From positions 1 to 54,727 of the forward strand of contig DLGW01000006.1 of assembly GCA_002482885.1 (NCBI GenBank): a stretch of 54,727 nucleotides of DNA, written 5' to 3'. Made by a program: the position numbers and the translations under genes. Below the pieces are notes generated by a model. It saw only the letters and a list, made by a program, of their open reading frames with translations. It was not told the origin of the DNA and made no database searches. Below are positions 9,164 to 16,877 of the stretch, piece after piece. Position 1 is the first letter of the stretch. Every line of letters begins with the position of its first letter. This DNA is from Flavobacteriaceae bacterium UBA7684. Lineage in GTDB: Bacteria > Bacteroidota > Bacteroidia > Flavobacteriales > Flavobacteriaceae.

Positions 9164-9631
9164 ATGAAAATATACACCTTACATGCTACTCAAAAACTTC
9201 CTATAACATTAAAAGAAGCTTGGGATTTTTTATCTAGCCCTAACAATTTAAAAACCATAACCCCACCCTACATGGGATTTCACATACAATCAGGAGCCGA
9301 GGAAAAAATGTATGCAGGTCAAATTATAGAATACGTTGTAACCCCCGTTTTAGGCATACCCACCACTTGGGTAACCGAAATTACTCATGTAGAATACCAA
9401 CAATATTTTGTAGACGAGCAAAGATTTGGTCCATATGATTTATGGCATCACAAACACTTTTTAAAGGAAATAGACGGTGGTGTATTAATGGAAGACCTTA
9501 TCCATTACAAAATTCCTTTAGGCATACTTGGTCAATTAGCGCACCCCATCATTGTTAAACCTAAATTGGATGAAATTTTTGAATACCGCAGAAAAAAGTT
9601 AATTGAACTATTCGGAGAATTTAAATCTTAA
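9164..9631 (+). CDS. SRPBCC (START-like) ligand-binding protein
   Basis: I start at ATG 9164 (MKIYTLHATQKLPI); an upstream TTG at 9131 adds eleven poor residues. The 155-residue protein follows the SRPBCC pattern: first strand, then a helix (LKEAWDFLSSPNNLKTITPP), a run of strands, and the long C-terminal helix (LDEIFEYRRKKLIELFG). The fold holds hydrophobic ligands in a deep cavity; the ligand is unknown. It lies three bases before an SDR-fold gene, so the pair is co-translated and may handle the same ligand. In other flavobacteria similar pairs sit near cryptochrome/photolyase genes, but none is present here. Confidence 0.8.
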   Translation: MKIYTLHATQKLPITLKEAWDFLSSPNNLKTITPPYMGFHIQSGAEEKMYAGQIIEYVVTPVLGIPTTWVTEITHVEYQQYFVDEQRFGPYDLWHHKHFLKEIDGGVLMEDLIHYKIPLGILGQLAHPIIVKPKLDEIFEYRRKKLIELFGEFKS

Positions 9632-9634
9632 CCC

Positions 9635-10339
9635 ATGAAAAGCATACTTATTATAGGAGGCTCATACGGAATCGGCTTTGAAATCGCCAAACAAATGAGC
9701 ACCACCCACCAAATTTACGTTGCTAGCCGAACCCTAGGAAAGTTAGACGAACTTCCTAACGTAAAACACCTTGTTTTTGATGCTATAAGCGGCACTTTGC
9801 CCACACACGAATTACCCGAAAGCATCGATGGATTGGTTTATTGCCCAGGAAGCATTGTGCTTAAACCTTTCCGTGGAATGAAACCCGAAGCTTTTGCACA
9901 AGATTTTCAACTCAATTTTTTAGGCGCTGTAAAAGTCATACAAAGTGTATTACCCCAATTATTAAACACAGAACAAGCCAGTATTGTATTATTCAGCAGC
10001 GTAGCCACGCAACTAGGCATGCCTTTTCATACCAGTATAGCGGCATCCAAAGGTGCTATCGAAGGATTTTCCAAAGCTTTTGCGGCAGAATACGCCCCAA
10101 AAATTCGCATCAATGTTATTGCGCCTTCTATCACAGAAACTCCTTTAGCCGAAAAATTGTTAAATAGCGAAATCAAAAAAGAAAAATCAGCCGAAAGACA
10201 CCCTTTAAAAAGATTCGGACAACCCCAAGACATCGCCGAAATGGCTCACTTTTTATTAAGCGAAAAAAGCAGTTGGATAACCGGACAAGTTTTTAAAGTA
10301 GACGGAGGATTATCTAGTGTTTTAAAACAATCAGAATAG
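9635..10339 (+). CDS. SDR-family protein lacking the catalytic tyrosine
   Basis: A 234-residue Rossmann protein. The cofactor loop GGSYGIG lies at residues 8-14, followed by an SDR order of elements through LFSSVATQLG and the C-terminal ITGQVFKVDGGLSS. In classic members a Tyr sits 13 residues after the catalytic Ser in YxxxK. Here the segment reads SIAASKGAIEGF, with Ile (codon ATA) where the Tyr should be, while the Lys is kept. It may bind NAD(P) without classic oxidoreduction, or use a different acid. It is directly coupled to the SRPBCC gene. Related flavobacterial proteins with VAISK-type motifs exist, so this is probably a subfamily trait and not a mutation. Confidence 0.85.
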   Translation: MKSILIIGGSYGIGFEIAKQMSTTHQIYVASRTLGKLDELPNVKHLVFDAISGTLPTHELPESIDGLVYCPGSIVLKPFRGMKPEAFAQDFQLNFLGAVKVIQSVLPQLLNTEQASIVLFSSVATQLGMPFHTSIAASKGAIEGFSKAFAAEYAPKIRINVIAPSITETPLAEKLLNSEIKKEKSAERHPLKRFGQPQDIAEMAHFLLSEKSSWITGQVFKVDGGLSSVLKQSE

Positions 10340-10340
10340 T

Positions 10341-10446
10341 TTGGGCGTTCCCCGCCTAGGCGGGTCAGGCCATTCGTTACAATCTTTTAAGCCAGCCAAA
10401 ATTCGGGCTGGCTCAAAAGGATTTCCACTGCTGTCCTTAACGCGAA
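10341..10446 (+). repeat. Dispersed element, family B, copy 1
   Basis: Starts TTGGGCGTTCCCCGCCTAGG, continues with CGGGTCAGGCCATTCGTTAC, a central hairpin (AGCCAGCC paired with GGCTGGCT), and ends GGATTTCCACTGCTGTCC, TTAACGCG. Nearly the same sequence recurs at 54613-54716; related copies with other hairpins are listed separately. Confidence 0.85.
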
Positions 10447-10546
10447 TCAGCTATCGGCAGTGAGCAATGAGCTATCGGCTTTTTCTCGATTAAAAAACTA
10501 AACAAATAATAACTATTTATCAATTTAACATCAAAAAACATTTCCC

Positions 10547-10554
10547 TACTTTTG
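10547..10554 (+). promoter_or_regulatory. Predicted -7 box for the agmatine operon
   Basis: TACTTTTG matches TAnnTTTG and lies 26 bases before the ATG at 10581. No good TTG -33 triplet is obvious. Confidence 0.5.
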
Positions 10555-10580
10555 CCGTAAATTTTTAAGCTTTTCAGAAA

Positions 10581-11465
10581 ATGAAAAACACCTATAAAAT
10601 ATCGGTTATACAATTAAACCTAAACAATACACCCGAAAACAATTTAAAAAAATGTATCGAGTGGGTTACTAAAGCGGCACAAATGGGAGCGGAAGTTATT
10701 TCGTTACCCGAGTTGTACAGCAGCCATTACTTTTGCCAAAGCGAAGACGTAGATAATTTCAAATATGCCGAACCTTTATACGATGTTTCTTTCAACGCTT
10801 TTAGTGCTTTAGCTAAAGAATTAGGTGTGGTAATCATTGTTCCGTTTTTTGAAAAAAGAATGGCAGGCATTTACCACAACAGTGCTTATATTATTGATAC
10901 CGATGGTACCGAAGCAGGATTGTACCGAAAAATGCACATTCCAGACGATCCTCATTTTTACGAAAAATTTTATTTTACTCCAGGCGATATTGGCTTTAAA
11001 GCCTTTCAAACTCAAAAAGGAAAAATTGGCACTTTAATTTGTTGGGATCAATGGTACCCTGAAGGTGCTCGTTTAACCGCTTTACAAGGTGCCGAAGTGT
11101 TGTTTTATCCAACAGCTATTGGTTGGCATCCTGCCGAAAAAGCAGAATATGGTGAAAACCAACAAAACGCTTGGATGACCGTAATGAAAGGTCATGCCGT
11201 AGCCAACGGAGTTTATGTTGCCGCTGCTAATCGCATTGGTTTAGAAAAATATTTACCCAATACCAACGGATTAGAATTTTGGGGTTCGTCATTTATTGCA
11301 GGGCCACAGGGAGAAATTTTAGCCCAAGCTTCTGTGGACCAAGAAGAAATTTTAATAGCCGAAGTGAACTTAGAACATCAAGAAAACGTGCGTCAAAACT
11401 GGCCTTTTTTCAGAGATAGAAGAATTGATGCTTTTGGAGATATTGTGAAAAGAAAAATAGATTAA
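10581..11465 (+). CDS. aguB: N-carbamoylputrescine amidase
   Basis: A 294-residue member of the nitrilase/carbon-nitrogen hydrolase superfamily. The catalytic triad is visible: Glu44 in LPEL, Lys117 in YRKMHIPDDP and Cys154 in LICWDQWYPEGAR. YRKMHIPDDP and WDQWYPE are typical of N-carbamoylputrescine amidases, which release CO2 and ammonia from N-carbamoylputrescine to give putrescine. The agmatine deiminase gene starts two bases after its stop, and that partner fixes the substrate assignment. Cytosolic. Confidence 0.93.
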   Translation: MKNTYKISVIQLNLNNTPENNLKKCIEWVTKAAQMGAEVISLPELYSSHYFCQSEDVDNFKYAEPLYDVSFNAFSALAKELGVVIIVPFFEKRMAGIYHNSAYIIDTDGTEAGLYRKMHIPDDPHFYEKFYFTPGDIGFKAFQTQKGKIGTLICWDQWYPEGARLTALQGAEVLFYPTAIGWHPAEKAEYGENQQNAWMTVMKGHAVANGVYVAAANRIGLEKYLPNTNGLEFWGSSFIAGPQGEILAQASVDQEEILIAEVNLEHQENVRQNWPFFRDRRIDAFGDIVKRKID

Positions 11466-11467
11466 AC

Positions 11468-12508
11468 ATGTCCACAACTCGTCGTTTCCCTGCAGAATGG
11501 GAAAAACAACAAGGAATTTTATTGTGTTTTCCGCATAACGGAAACGATTGGCCAGGTAAATACCAAGCCATACAATGGGCGTTTGTAGAATTTATCAAAA
11601 AAACAAGTCTGTACGAAACGGTTTTTTTAGTGGTTGCCGATGCTTCGTTACAAGAAAAAGTAACCGAAATGCTTACTCAGGCAGAAGTTGATTTATCTAA
11701 AATTTCGTTCATCATACAAAAAACCAACCGCAGTTGGATGCGCGATTCAGGACCAATTGTAGTTAAAAAACCAGACGGTTCTTTAGAAGCCTTAAACTTT
11801 AATTTTAACGGTTGGGCAAAATACACCAACTGGCAGTTAGACAAACACGTACCTAACGCAGTTGCGAATCATTTACAAATCCCGATTACCCAAGTTACCT
11901 ATAAAGGAAAACCTTTTATTGTAGAAGGCGGCGCGATTGACGTAAACGGAAAAGGCACTTTAATTACTACCGAAGAATGTATGTTGCACCCCACCACTCA
12001 GGTGCGAAATACAGGAGCTACTAAAGCGGATTACGAAGCCGTGTTTAAAGAATATTTAGGTGTTACCAACGTGATTTGGTTAGGCGACGGAATCACGGGC
12101 GATGACACCCATGGACACGTGGATGATTTGGCAAGATTCGTCAATGAAAACACTATTGTTACTGTAGTAGAATCTAATCCTGAAGATAAAAATTATGCGC
12201 CTTTACAAGAAAATGTAAAACGTTTACAAAATGCTGTATTAGAAAATGGCGAAAAACCTACCATTGTATTTCTACCCATGACTAAGCCTGTGATTTTTGA
12301 AGAGCTACAAATCCCTGCGAGCTACGCCAACTTTTTAATTTTAAACCACTGTGTGTTAGTACCTACTTTTAACGATGCGAACGACCGTAAAGCCTTAAAC
12401 ATTTTAGCAGAATGTTTCCCAGACCGAGAAATCATCGGCATCAGTGCCATTGATTTAATTTGGGGATTTGGCACGTTGCATTGTTTGAGTCAGCAGATTC
12501 CGGAGTAG
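11468..12508 (+). CDS. aguA: Agmatine deiminase
   Basis: A 346-residue peptidylarginine-deiminase-fold enzyme that hydrolyses agmatine to N-carbamoylputrescine and ammonia. The family blocks are present: PAEWEKQQGILLCFPHNGNDW near the start, MRDSGPI, GDDTHGHVDDLARF and the C-terminal nucleophile Cys339 in GFGTLHCLSQQ. It is the second gene of a two-gene operon with the amidase, together giving agmatine to putrescine. The arginine decarboxylase needed upstream is not in this window. Confidence 0.93.
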   Translation: MSTTRRFPAEWEKQQGILLCFPHNGNDWPGKYQAIQWAFVEFIKKTSLYETVFLVVADASLQEKVTEMLTQAEVDLSKISFIIQKTNRSWMRDSGPIVVKKPDGSLEALNFNFNGWAKYTNWQLDKHVPNAVANHLQIPITQVTYKGKPFIVEGGAIDVNGKGTLITTEECMLHPTTQVRNTGATKADYEAVFKEYLGVTNVIWLGDGITGDDTHGHVDDLARFVNENTIVTVVESNPEDKNYAPLQENVKRLQNAVLENGEKPTIVFLPMTKPVIFEELQIPASYANFLILNHCVLVPTFNDANDRKALNILAECFPDREIIGISAIDLIWGFGTLHCLSQQIPE

Positions 12509-12695
12509 CTAACGCGTGGCGGGGAAGTGTACTCCATCAGCTTAAAGATATTTTTGTGAAGTAGTTCCTCGGGTTACCGATAGAGGCATTGTCGGAGCTC
12601 CTTTAAACCATAAAAACCTGCTTTTTCAGCAGGTTTTTGTAGTTTAAAGAGCGACTGCCGAAAGCGGGACTTTGCTTGTGCAAAGGAACCCCAAT
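12509..12695 (-). repeat. Dispersed element, family B, copy 2 (divergent)
   Basis: Read on the minus strand it has GCAGTCGCTC, a central hairpin (CCTGCTGAAAAAGCAGG flanked by A and T runs, at ~12613-12640), then GGAGCTCCGACAATGCC. These blocks match copies at 28611 and 35393. The hairpin with its T run would also stop transcription from either flanking gene. The outer part (12509-12590) is poorly conserved. Confidence 0.65.
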
Positions 12696-12720
12696 ATATT
12701 AATAATGTCATATTTTGGGA

Positions 12721-13122
12721 TTATATTTTCTCCCATATTTGATCGGCGTTGAGGTAAAAACTAGCTACAAAATCAAAATTACATTCGTTAGGATTTATGA
12801 TTGACATAAAAAGTTCTTCTTTTTTATTTCGATACAAATGGTATGTTTCGCCAGTGATGGGTTCAAAACTAAATTTTGCATTGTATACCAATTGATTGTA
12901 CTCGTATTGAAGCATCATTTTGTCGTACTCTTTTTTTAGTTCAGCGTATTTTGTTTGTATCTGCTTATTTACTTTATGTATGTTTTTGTTTTTCCAGCTG
13001 ATACTGTCAATGGCTGTAATTGCAGGTGCTCCCACATTGGTTCCGTATGCTTTTAAAGACGCGTTATAGCTTTGAGTTTCAGATTCAAAAACTACGTTAT
13101 CTGGTTTTTTTTCGTTGTTCAT
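12721..13122 (-). CDS. DUF2452 family protein
   Basis: A 133-residue soluble protein with blocks typical of DUF2452 (PF10504): PDNVVFESETQSYNASLKAYGTNVGAP near the N-terminus, a helical middle (QIQTKYAELKKEYDKMM) and FSFEPITGETYHLYR. Its function is unknown. No signal peptide. It is a single gene with its own -7 box, convergent with the agmatine operon and divergent from apt. Confidence 0.78.
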   Translation of the reverse strand: MNNEKKPDNVVFESETQSYNASLKAYGTNVGAPAITAIDSISWKNKNIHKVNKQIQTKYAELKKEYDKMMLQYEYNQLVYNAKFSFEPITGETYHLYRNKKEELFMSIINPNECNFDFVASFYLNADQIWEKI

Positions 13123-13139
13123 AGTTTTTAGATTTTTTA

Positions 13140-13147
13140 CAAAGATA
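13140..13147 (-). promoter_or_regulatory. Predicted -7 box for the DUF2452 gene
   Basis: TATCTTTG on the minus strand, a match to TAnnTTTG, 17 bases before the start codon. Confidence 0.45.
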
Positions 13148-13238
13148 TATTTTGTTTATTCTTTTTTATATTTTGTTAAACAAAATCTATTGTTTTTTAT
13201 CAGTAGAATAAGTTTTTTAAAATAATACGGATGCTTTT

Positions 13239-13267
13239 TTGATATAAGCCCAAACGGAATACCTTTG
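13239..13267 (+). promoter_or_regulatory. Predicted promoter of apt
   Basis: TTG at 13239-13241 and TACCTTTG at 13260-13267 are 18 bp apart, close to the Bacteroidota -33/-7 layout. The start codon is 59 bases downstream. Confidence 0.6.
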
Positions 13268-13326
13268 TTTATTTACAAGTAAGTTGGCTAGATTTTATTG
13301 TTTTTTAACCCTATTGTTTATCAATT

Positions 13327-13824
13327 ATGAATCTAAAAGATTACATTAATTCCATACCTGATTTTCCTAAAAAAGGAATTTTATATCGTGATATTCAACC
13401 CTTACTGGCTCACCCAGAGGCTTTTAAAAAAGCGGTGCATCAATTGGCTGAATTAATACCCGTTACACCAGATTTTATTGTGGGTATTGAGTCCAGAGGA
13501 TTTGTTTTTGCAACCGCACTGGCCATGCATTTAAATTGTGGGATTAAACTGGTTCGAAAAAAAGGAAAATTACCTAATGCAAATTTGGTTTCTGAAACTT
13601 ACGCTTTAGAATACGGAACAGATACTTTAGAAATGGTTTTTAGTGAATCTAATAATCAAACTTGTGTATTGGTTGATGATGTTTTAGCTACCGGAGGTAC
13701 TTTAAACGCTGCTGAAAAAGTGGTTGAAAAAGCAGGATATGTTTTACTGGGCAAACTTTGTTTATTAGATATCGGATTGATTCAAGATAAAACCATACCA
13801 TGTATTATTCGTTATGAGTCTTAA
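13327..13824 (+). CDS. apt: Adenine phosphoribosyltransferase
   Basis: A 165-residue cytosolic enzyme that joins adenine and PRPP to give AMP. It shows the Apt signature IESRGFVFATALA, the loop KLVRKKGKLP and the PRPP-binding motif CVLVDDVLATGGT. Length is normal for the family. Its last 11 bases overlap the nucleosidase gene that follows, a sensible pairing because that enzyme releases adenine. Confidence 0.94.
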   Translation: MNLKDYINSIPDFPKKGILYRDIQPLLAHPEAFKKAVHQLAELIPVTPDFIVGIESRGFVFATALAMHLNCGIKLVRKKGKLPNANLVSETYALEYGTDTLEMVFSESNNQTCVLVDDVLATGGTLNAAEKVVEKAGYVLLGKLCLLDIGLIQDKTIPCIIRYES

Positions 13825-14386
13825 AATTGCTTTTGTAAGTGCCTTAGAATTAGAGCACAATAACACCAAAATGCTTGCTGGGCATCCTGTTCATATTACA
13901 GGTTTAGGCAAAATATTGGCGGCTTCTAAAATGACTGAAATCATTTGTTTACATAAACCAGATTTGGTGATTAATTTTGGATCTTGCGGTAATTTAAAAT
14001 CCCATAAAGTGGGTGAAATCTTAAAAGTAGGTAAGGTTCACAACGATATTGATGGCAGACCACTTACCGAATATGGAGTTACGCCTTTTAGCAATCACGG
14101 CATTATCACTTTAGACGCTTCTTCAGATATTCATTGTTTTACAACAGACCATTTTTACGACAAAGTATTACATACAGATTATCGTTTAAAATATTTAGAC
14201 ATGATAGCGTCTTGTAACATTGTAGATATGGAATGTTATGCTTTAGCGAGTGTATGTGAAAAATATAACGTGCCTTTTCACTCGTATAAATGGGTGAGCG
14301 ATGATGGAGAATCTTTTGATTGGCACACCAATGCAGCTATAGGTTTTGAAAATTTCAAAAAGATGATGGAAGAGACTAAATTTTAG
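13814..14386 (+). CDS. MTA/SAH nucleosidase-like protein
   Basis: A 190-residue nucleoside phosphorylase-fold protein. It has an N-terminal strand (KIAFVSALELE), the glycine-rich stretch INFGSCGNL, the ribose-binding VDMECYALASVCEKY and a late acid in WVSDDGESFDW. This matches the short nucleosidases that cleave methylthioadenosine or S-adenosylhomocysteine and free adenine. It is shorter than E. coli Mtn (~232 residues). Translation starts inside apt, so both proteins are made in step and adenine passes to Apt. Exact substrate is inferred. Confidence 0.82.
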   Translation: MSLKIAFVSALELEHNNTKMLAGHPVHITGLGKILAASKMTEIICLHKPDLVINFGSCGNLKSHKVGEILKVGKVHNDIDGRPLTEYGVTPFSNHGIITLDASSDIHCFTTDHFYDKVLHTDYRLKYLDMIASCNIVDMECYALASVCEKYNVPFHSYKWVSDDGESFDWHTNAAIGFENFKKMMEETKF

Positions 14387-14405
14387 TTTGATTTTTTACG
14401 TTGTG

Positions 14406-15530
14406 TTACATCAAAAACTCCTCATAATTATTTGGGGTTATGATTTTTGAAGATACATTAGAATAATTTCCTGTAAATGTGGCGGGTATTTTAAGCTTGG
14501 CTTTTACATTCCATTTGATTTCACAAGCTAAAAGTTCTTCTTGATTTTTTTCGATGTAGTCAATTTCTTGTTGTTGCGTGGTTCTCCAAAAATAGGATTC
14601 CACTTCACTTTGTTGGATATTTAGATGTTTGATGCGTTCACTGATGATGTAATTTTCCCACAAAGCGCCCACATCTGTTCTTTGCGCTATAGGATTAAAA
14701 TTGCCCGTTACGGCATTTATGATTCCGTTGTCGTAAAAATAAATTTTCTTGCCCTTTTTAATTTCGTTTCGAACGTTACCCGACAAAGCTGGAAGTTTAA
14801 AAACCACAAATGCCTTTTCTAATAAGTCTATATATTTTTCAACGGTTTTATTGTCTATTTGAGTTAATTGACTAAGCTCGTTATAATTTACTTCGCTGCC
14901 TATTTGAAGTGCCAAAGCTTTTACTATTTTTTGTAATAAAACAGGCTTGGCAATTTGTTCTAACAAAAACAAATCTTTGTATAAATAACTATTGGCAATC
15001 AGCTTGATGTGTTCTTTTGCATCTGTTGGGTTGGTTATTATTTCAGGATAACTACCATAAATTAAACGTTGTTCTAAGGCTCTTTTTTCGTTGATTAATC
15101 CTTCGTGATTGACCATTTCTAAAAAAGCAATCGGATACAAATGCATCTCATACTTACGTCCTGTTAAGGGCTCGTTTAACTGATTTGCCAATTCAAAACT
15201 TGATGAACCTGTTGCAATCACTTGCACATTTTTGATTTGATCAACTATTATTTTAAGGGCAATACCAATGTTGCTGATGCGTTGCGCTTCGTCTATTACT
15301 AGAATCTCGTTATCGGCAATGATATTTTTTAATTTTAAAACATTCGGACTTTCAAATAATGCCATCACATCCGATTCATCTCCGTTTAAGATTAAAGTTT
15401 TTTTGTTGGTATCGGCTATCAATTGTTGTACAAAAGTTGTTTTTCCAACCTGTCTGGGACCAAAAACCAACAAAGCTTTTCCTTTAAATAATCGCGCCTT
15501 GGCGTAAGCTATTTGTGCTCTATTTACCAT
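14406..15530 (-). CDS. ATPase with DUF4143 domain
   Basis: I start at ATG 15530 (MVNRAQIAYAKARL); an upstream TTG at 15554 only adds eight residues and would precede the predicted promoter start. The 374-residue protein has Walker A GPRQVGKTT (residues 24-32), Walker B ILVIDEAQR, the sensor TGSSSFELA and a C-terminal DUF4143 region with LWENYIISE and EIDYIEK, the last resembling a degenerate nuclease fold. Proteins of this class are very abundant in Bacteroidota and mostly of unknown role. The gene is solitary, with three tandem iterons just upstream of its promoter. Confidence 0.88.
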   Translation of the reverse strand: MVNRAQIAYAKARLFKGKALLVFGPRQVGKTTFVQQLIADTNKKTLILNGDESDVMALFESPNVLKLKNIIADNEILVIDEAQRISNIGIALKIIVDQIKNVQVIATGSSSFELANQLNEPLTGRKYEMHLYPIAFLEMVNHEGLINEKRALEQRLIYGSYPEIITNPTDAKEHIKLIANSYLYKDLFLLEQIAKPVLLQKIVKALALQIGSEVNYNELSQLTQIDNKTVEKYIDLLEKAFVVFKLPALSGNVRNEIKKGKKIYFYDNGIINAVTGNFNPIAQRTDVGALWENYIISERIKHLNIQQSEVESYFWRTTQQQEIDYIEKNQEELLACEIKWNVKAKLKIPATFTGNYSNVSSKIITPNNYEEFLM

Positions 15531-15551
15531 TTTGAAATGATTTTTATAACA

Positions 15552-15559
15552 CAAAAGTA
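15552..15559 (-). promoter_or_regulatory. Predicted -7 box for the DUF4143 ATPase
   Basis: TACTTTTG on the minus strand, 21 bases before the chosen start. The iterons at 15576-15661 begin 16 bp further upstream and cover the -33 region. Confidence 0.5.
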
Positions 15560-15575
15560 ATCTTTTATAAATATG

Positions 15576-15661
15576 AATTCCAAAAATATTATGATTATTT
15601 TGGATTCAATTCCAAAAATATTATAATTATTTTGGATTCAATTCCAAAAATATTATGATTT
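15576..15661. repeat. Three tandem 32-bp iterons
   Basis: AATTCCAAAAATATTAT, then GATTATTTTGGATTC, repeats with a period of exactly 32 bp at 15576, 15608 and 15640; the third copy is cut off after ~22 bp. Copies differ by one base (ATGATT/ATAATT). Each unit is itself a near-palindrome (CCAAAA...TTTTGG). The location upstream of the ATPase -7 box suggests an operator. Confidence 0.8.
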
Positions 15662-15960
15662 CATAGATTTCTACGACTATCATTTACGCGATTTGCTAGA
15701 TGTTGGGTTTTGGGTGTTAGGTTTTGGGTTGAAAATTGGAAAGTCGAAAGTAAAAGGCTTTTAGCTGTGGGCTTTGGGTGGATTTAGTTATAAGGCATTA
15801 GCCAATAGACATTAGTTTTTTTTGAATGGTAAATTGTGACAAATCTCGAATTCTCTAAACCCTAAACTCTACACCAAAAAACCATTTTCAAATTTTCAAA
15901 TTCCCACATTTTCAAATTAATATCGATTAAACCGTTAAACGAATTCAAGATTAAACGAGA
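15662..15960. other. Gene-free spacer with simple and G-rich repeats
   Basis: I see no gene. It holds a G-rich run (GTTGGGTTTTGGGTGTTAGG at ~15702) of the kind also found at 29273, 33876 and 35500. It also holds AT-rich text-like repeats near 15880-15917 (TTTTCAAATTTTCAAATT) and a CGATTAAACCGTTAAACG-type stretch near 15924. Confidence 0.7.
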
Positions 15961-16053
15961 ATTCAGCCCCGGATAGCAGCGGCATCCTTTTGCCTGCGAG
16001 TCTCGCTTTTGCGAGCGGGCAAAAGATATAGCGGATTAGCCGGAAATGGATGC
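15961..16053. repeat. Dispersed element, family A, copy 2
   Basis: GCCCCGGATAGCAGCGGCATCC, a long hairpin (CTTTTGCC paired with GGCAAAAG, inside it GCGAG/CTCGC), then AGCGGATTAGCCGGAAATGG and ATGCC. Same flanks as 7951-8045, different loop. It ends four bases before the stop of the acyltransferase gene. GGCATCC and GGATGCC can pair on the minus-strand transcript. Confidence 0.8.
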
Positions 16054-16057
16054 CTAA

Positions 16058-16858
16058 TTACCATTCCCGTAATTTATCTAATTCTTTTTGGGCTTCGATT
16101 TCTTCTAATTCTTCTACAGAAAGCACTTTTAAGAAAGACGGATGTTGCTCTATGGCGTATTCGATTCTTTCTACAATTTGTTCGATGGTTTCGTTTTCGT
16201 AGTCTATTTCTAAAGGTTCTTTGATAACCATGGTTTGTAAAATGCCTCGTTTTTTGGGGAAGATTCCTTTTTTATCGAACGAGCGTCTGAACCCATCAAT
16301 CACAATAGGCACTACAATGGGTTTATAATTTTTGATGATGTGCGCAGTTCCTTTGCGAATCGGATTAAAGGGTTTGGTGGTGCCTTGCGGAAAAGTGATT
16401 ACCCAACCATCTTGCAAAGCAATTCCTACATTTTCGGTGTCTTTTAAATTGACTTCTCGTTTTACTTCTTTGCCTTCGGCACGCCAAGTTCTTTCCACAG
16501 GAATGGAACCCATATAAGCTAAAATTCTGGGTAATAAACCTGCCTGCATGGTTTCTTTAGCGGCAATATAATACACATTCATTTTGGCTTTACACAAATA
16601 ACACATGTTTTTTAGGCTGTCGTCACGTCCGTTTAAACTGGCATTAAAGACATGAAACATCGCGGCTACATCGGCAAAATAGGTTTGATGATTCGAAATA
16701 AATAACACATTCGTATGGGGTAGTTTCCGAATCACATCAGAACCTTCTATTTGCAATTCATTAAATCCTCTAAATCTGCGATAGGTAATCATTCCAAAAA
16801 GCATCACTAACAACTTTTTAAGAATAATTATGTGTCCGAAAGGTGTTTTCTTAAGCAT
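16058..16858 (-). CDS. 1-acyl-glycerol-3-phosphate acyltransferase-like (PlsC family)
   Basis: A 266-residue protein of the lysophospholipid acyltransferase family. It has block I SNHQTYFADVAAM, block II around GSIPVERTWRAEG, block III FPQGTTKPFNP and block IV in KPIVVPIVIDG. The catalytic motif reads His-x5-Asp (H-QTYFA-D), one residue longer than the usual HX4D. An N-terminal hydrophobic stretch (LLVMLFGMITY) suggests membrane association. It would acylate a lysophosphatidate or a related lipid; the odd motif makes the exact acceptor uncertain. It is co-directional with the NUDIX gene, whose stop is 19 bases upstream. Confidence 0.8.
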   Translation of the reverse strand: MLKKTPFGHIIILKKLLVMLFGMITYRRFRGFNELQIEGSDVIRKLPHTNVLFISNHQTYFADVAAMFHVFNASLNGRDDSLKNMCYLCKAKMNVYYIAAKETMQAGLLPRILAYMGSIPVERTWRAEGKEVKREVNLKDTENVGIALQDGWVITFPQGTTKPFNPIRKGTAHIIKNYKPIVVPIVIDGFRRSFDKKGIFPKKRGILQTMVIKEPLEIDYENETIEQIVERIEYAIEQHPSFLKVLSVEELEEIEAQKELDKLREW

Positions 16859-16877
16859 GGCGCAAAGATATTAGAAT

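Noticed and set aside
15576..15661. Possible CRISPR array
   Set aside because: The units are directly adjacent without unique spacers, only three exist, and no cas gene is in the window.
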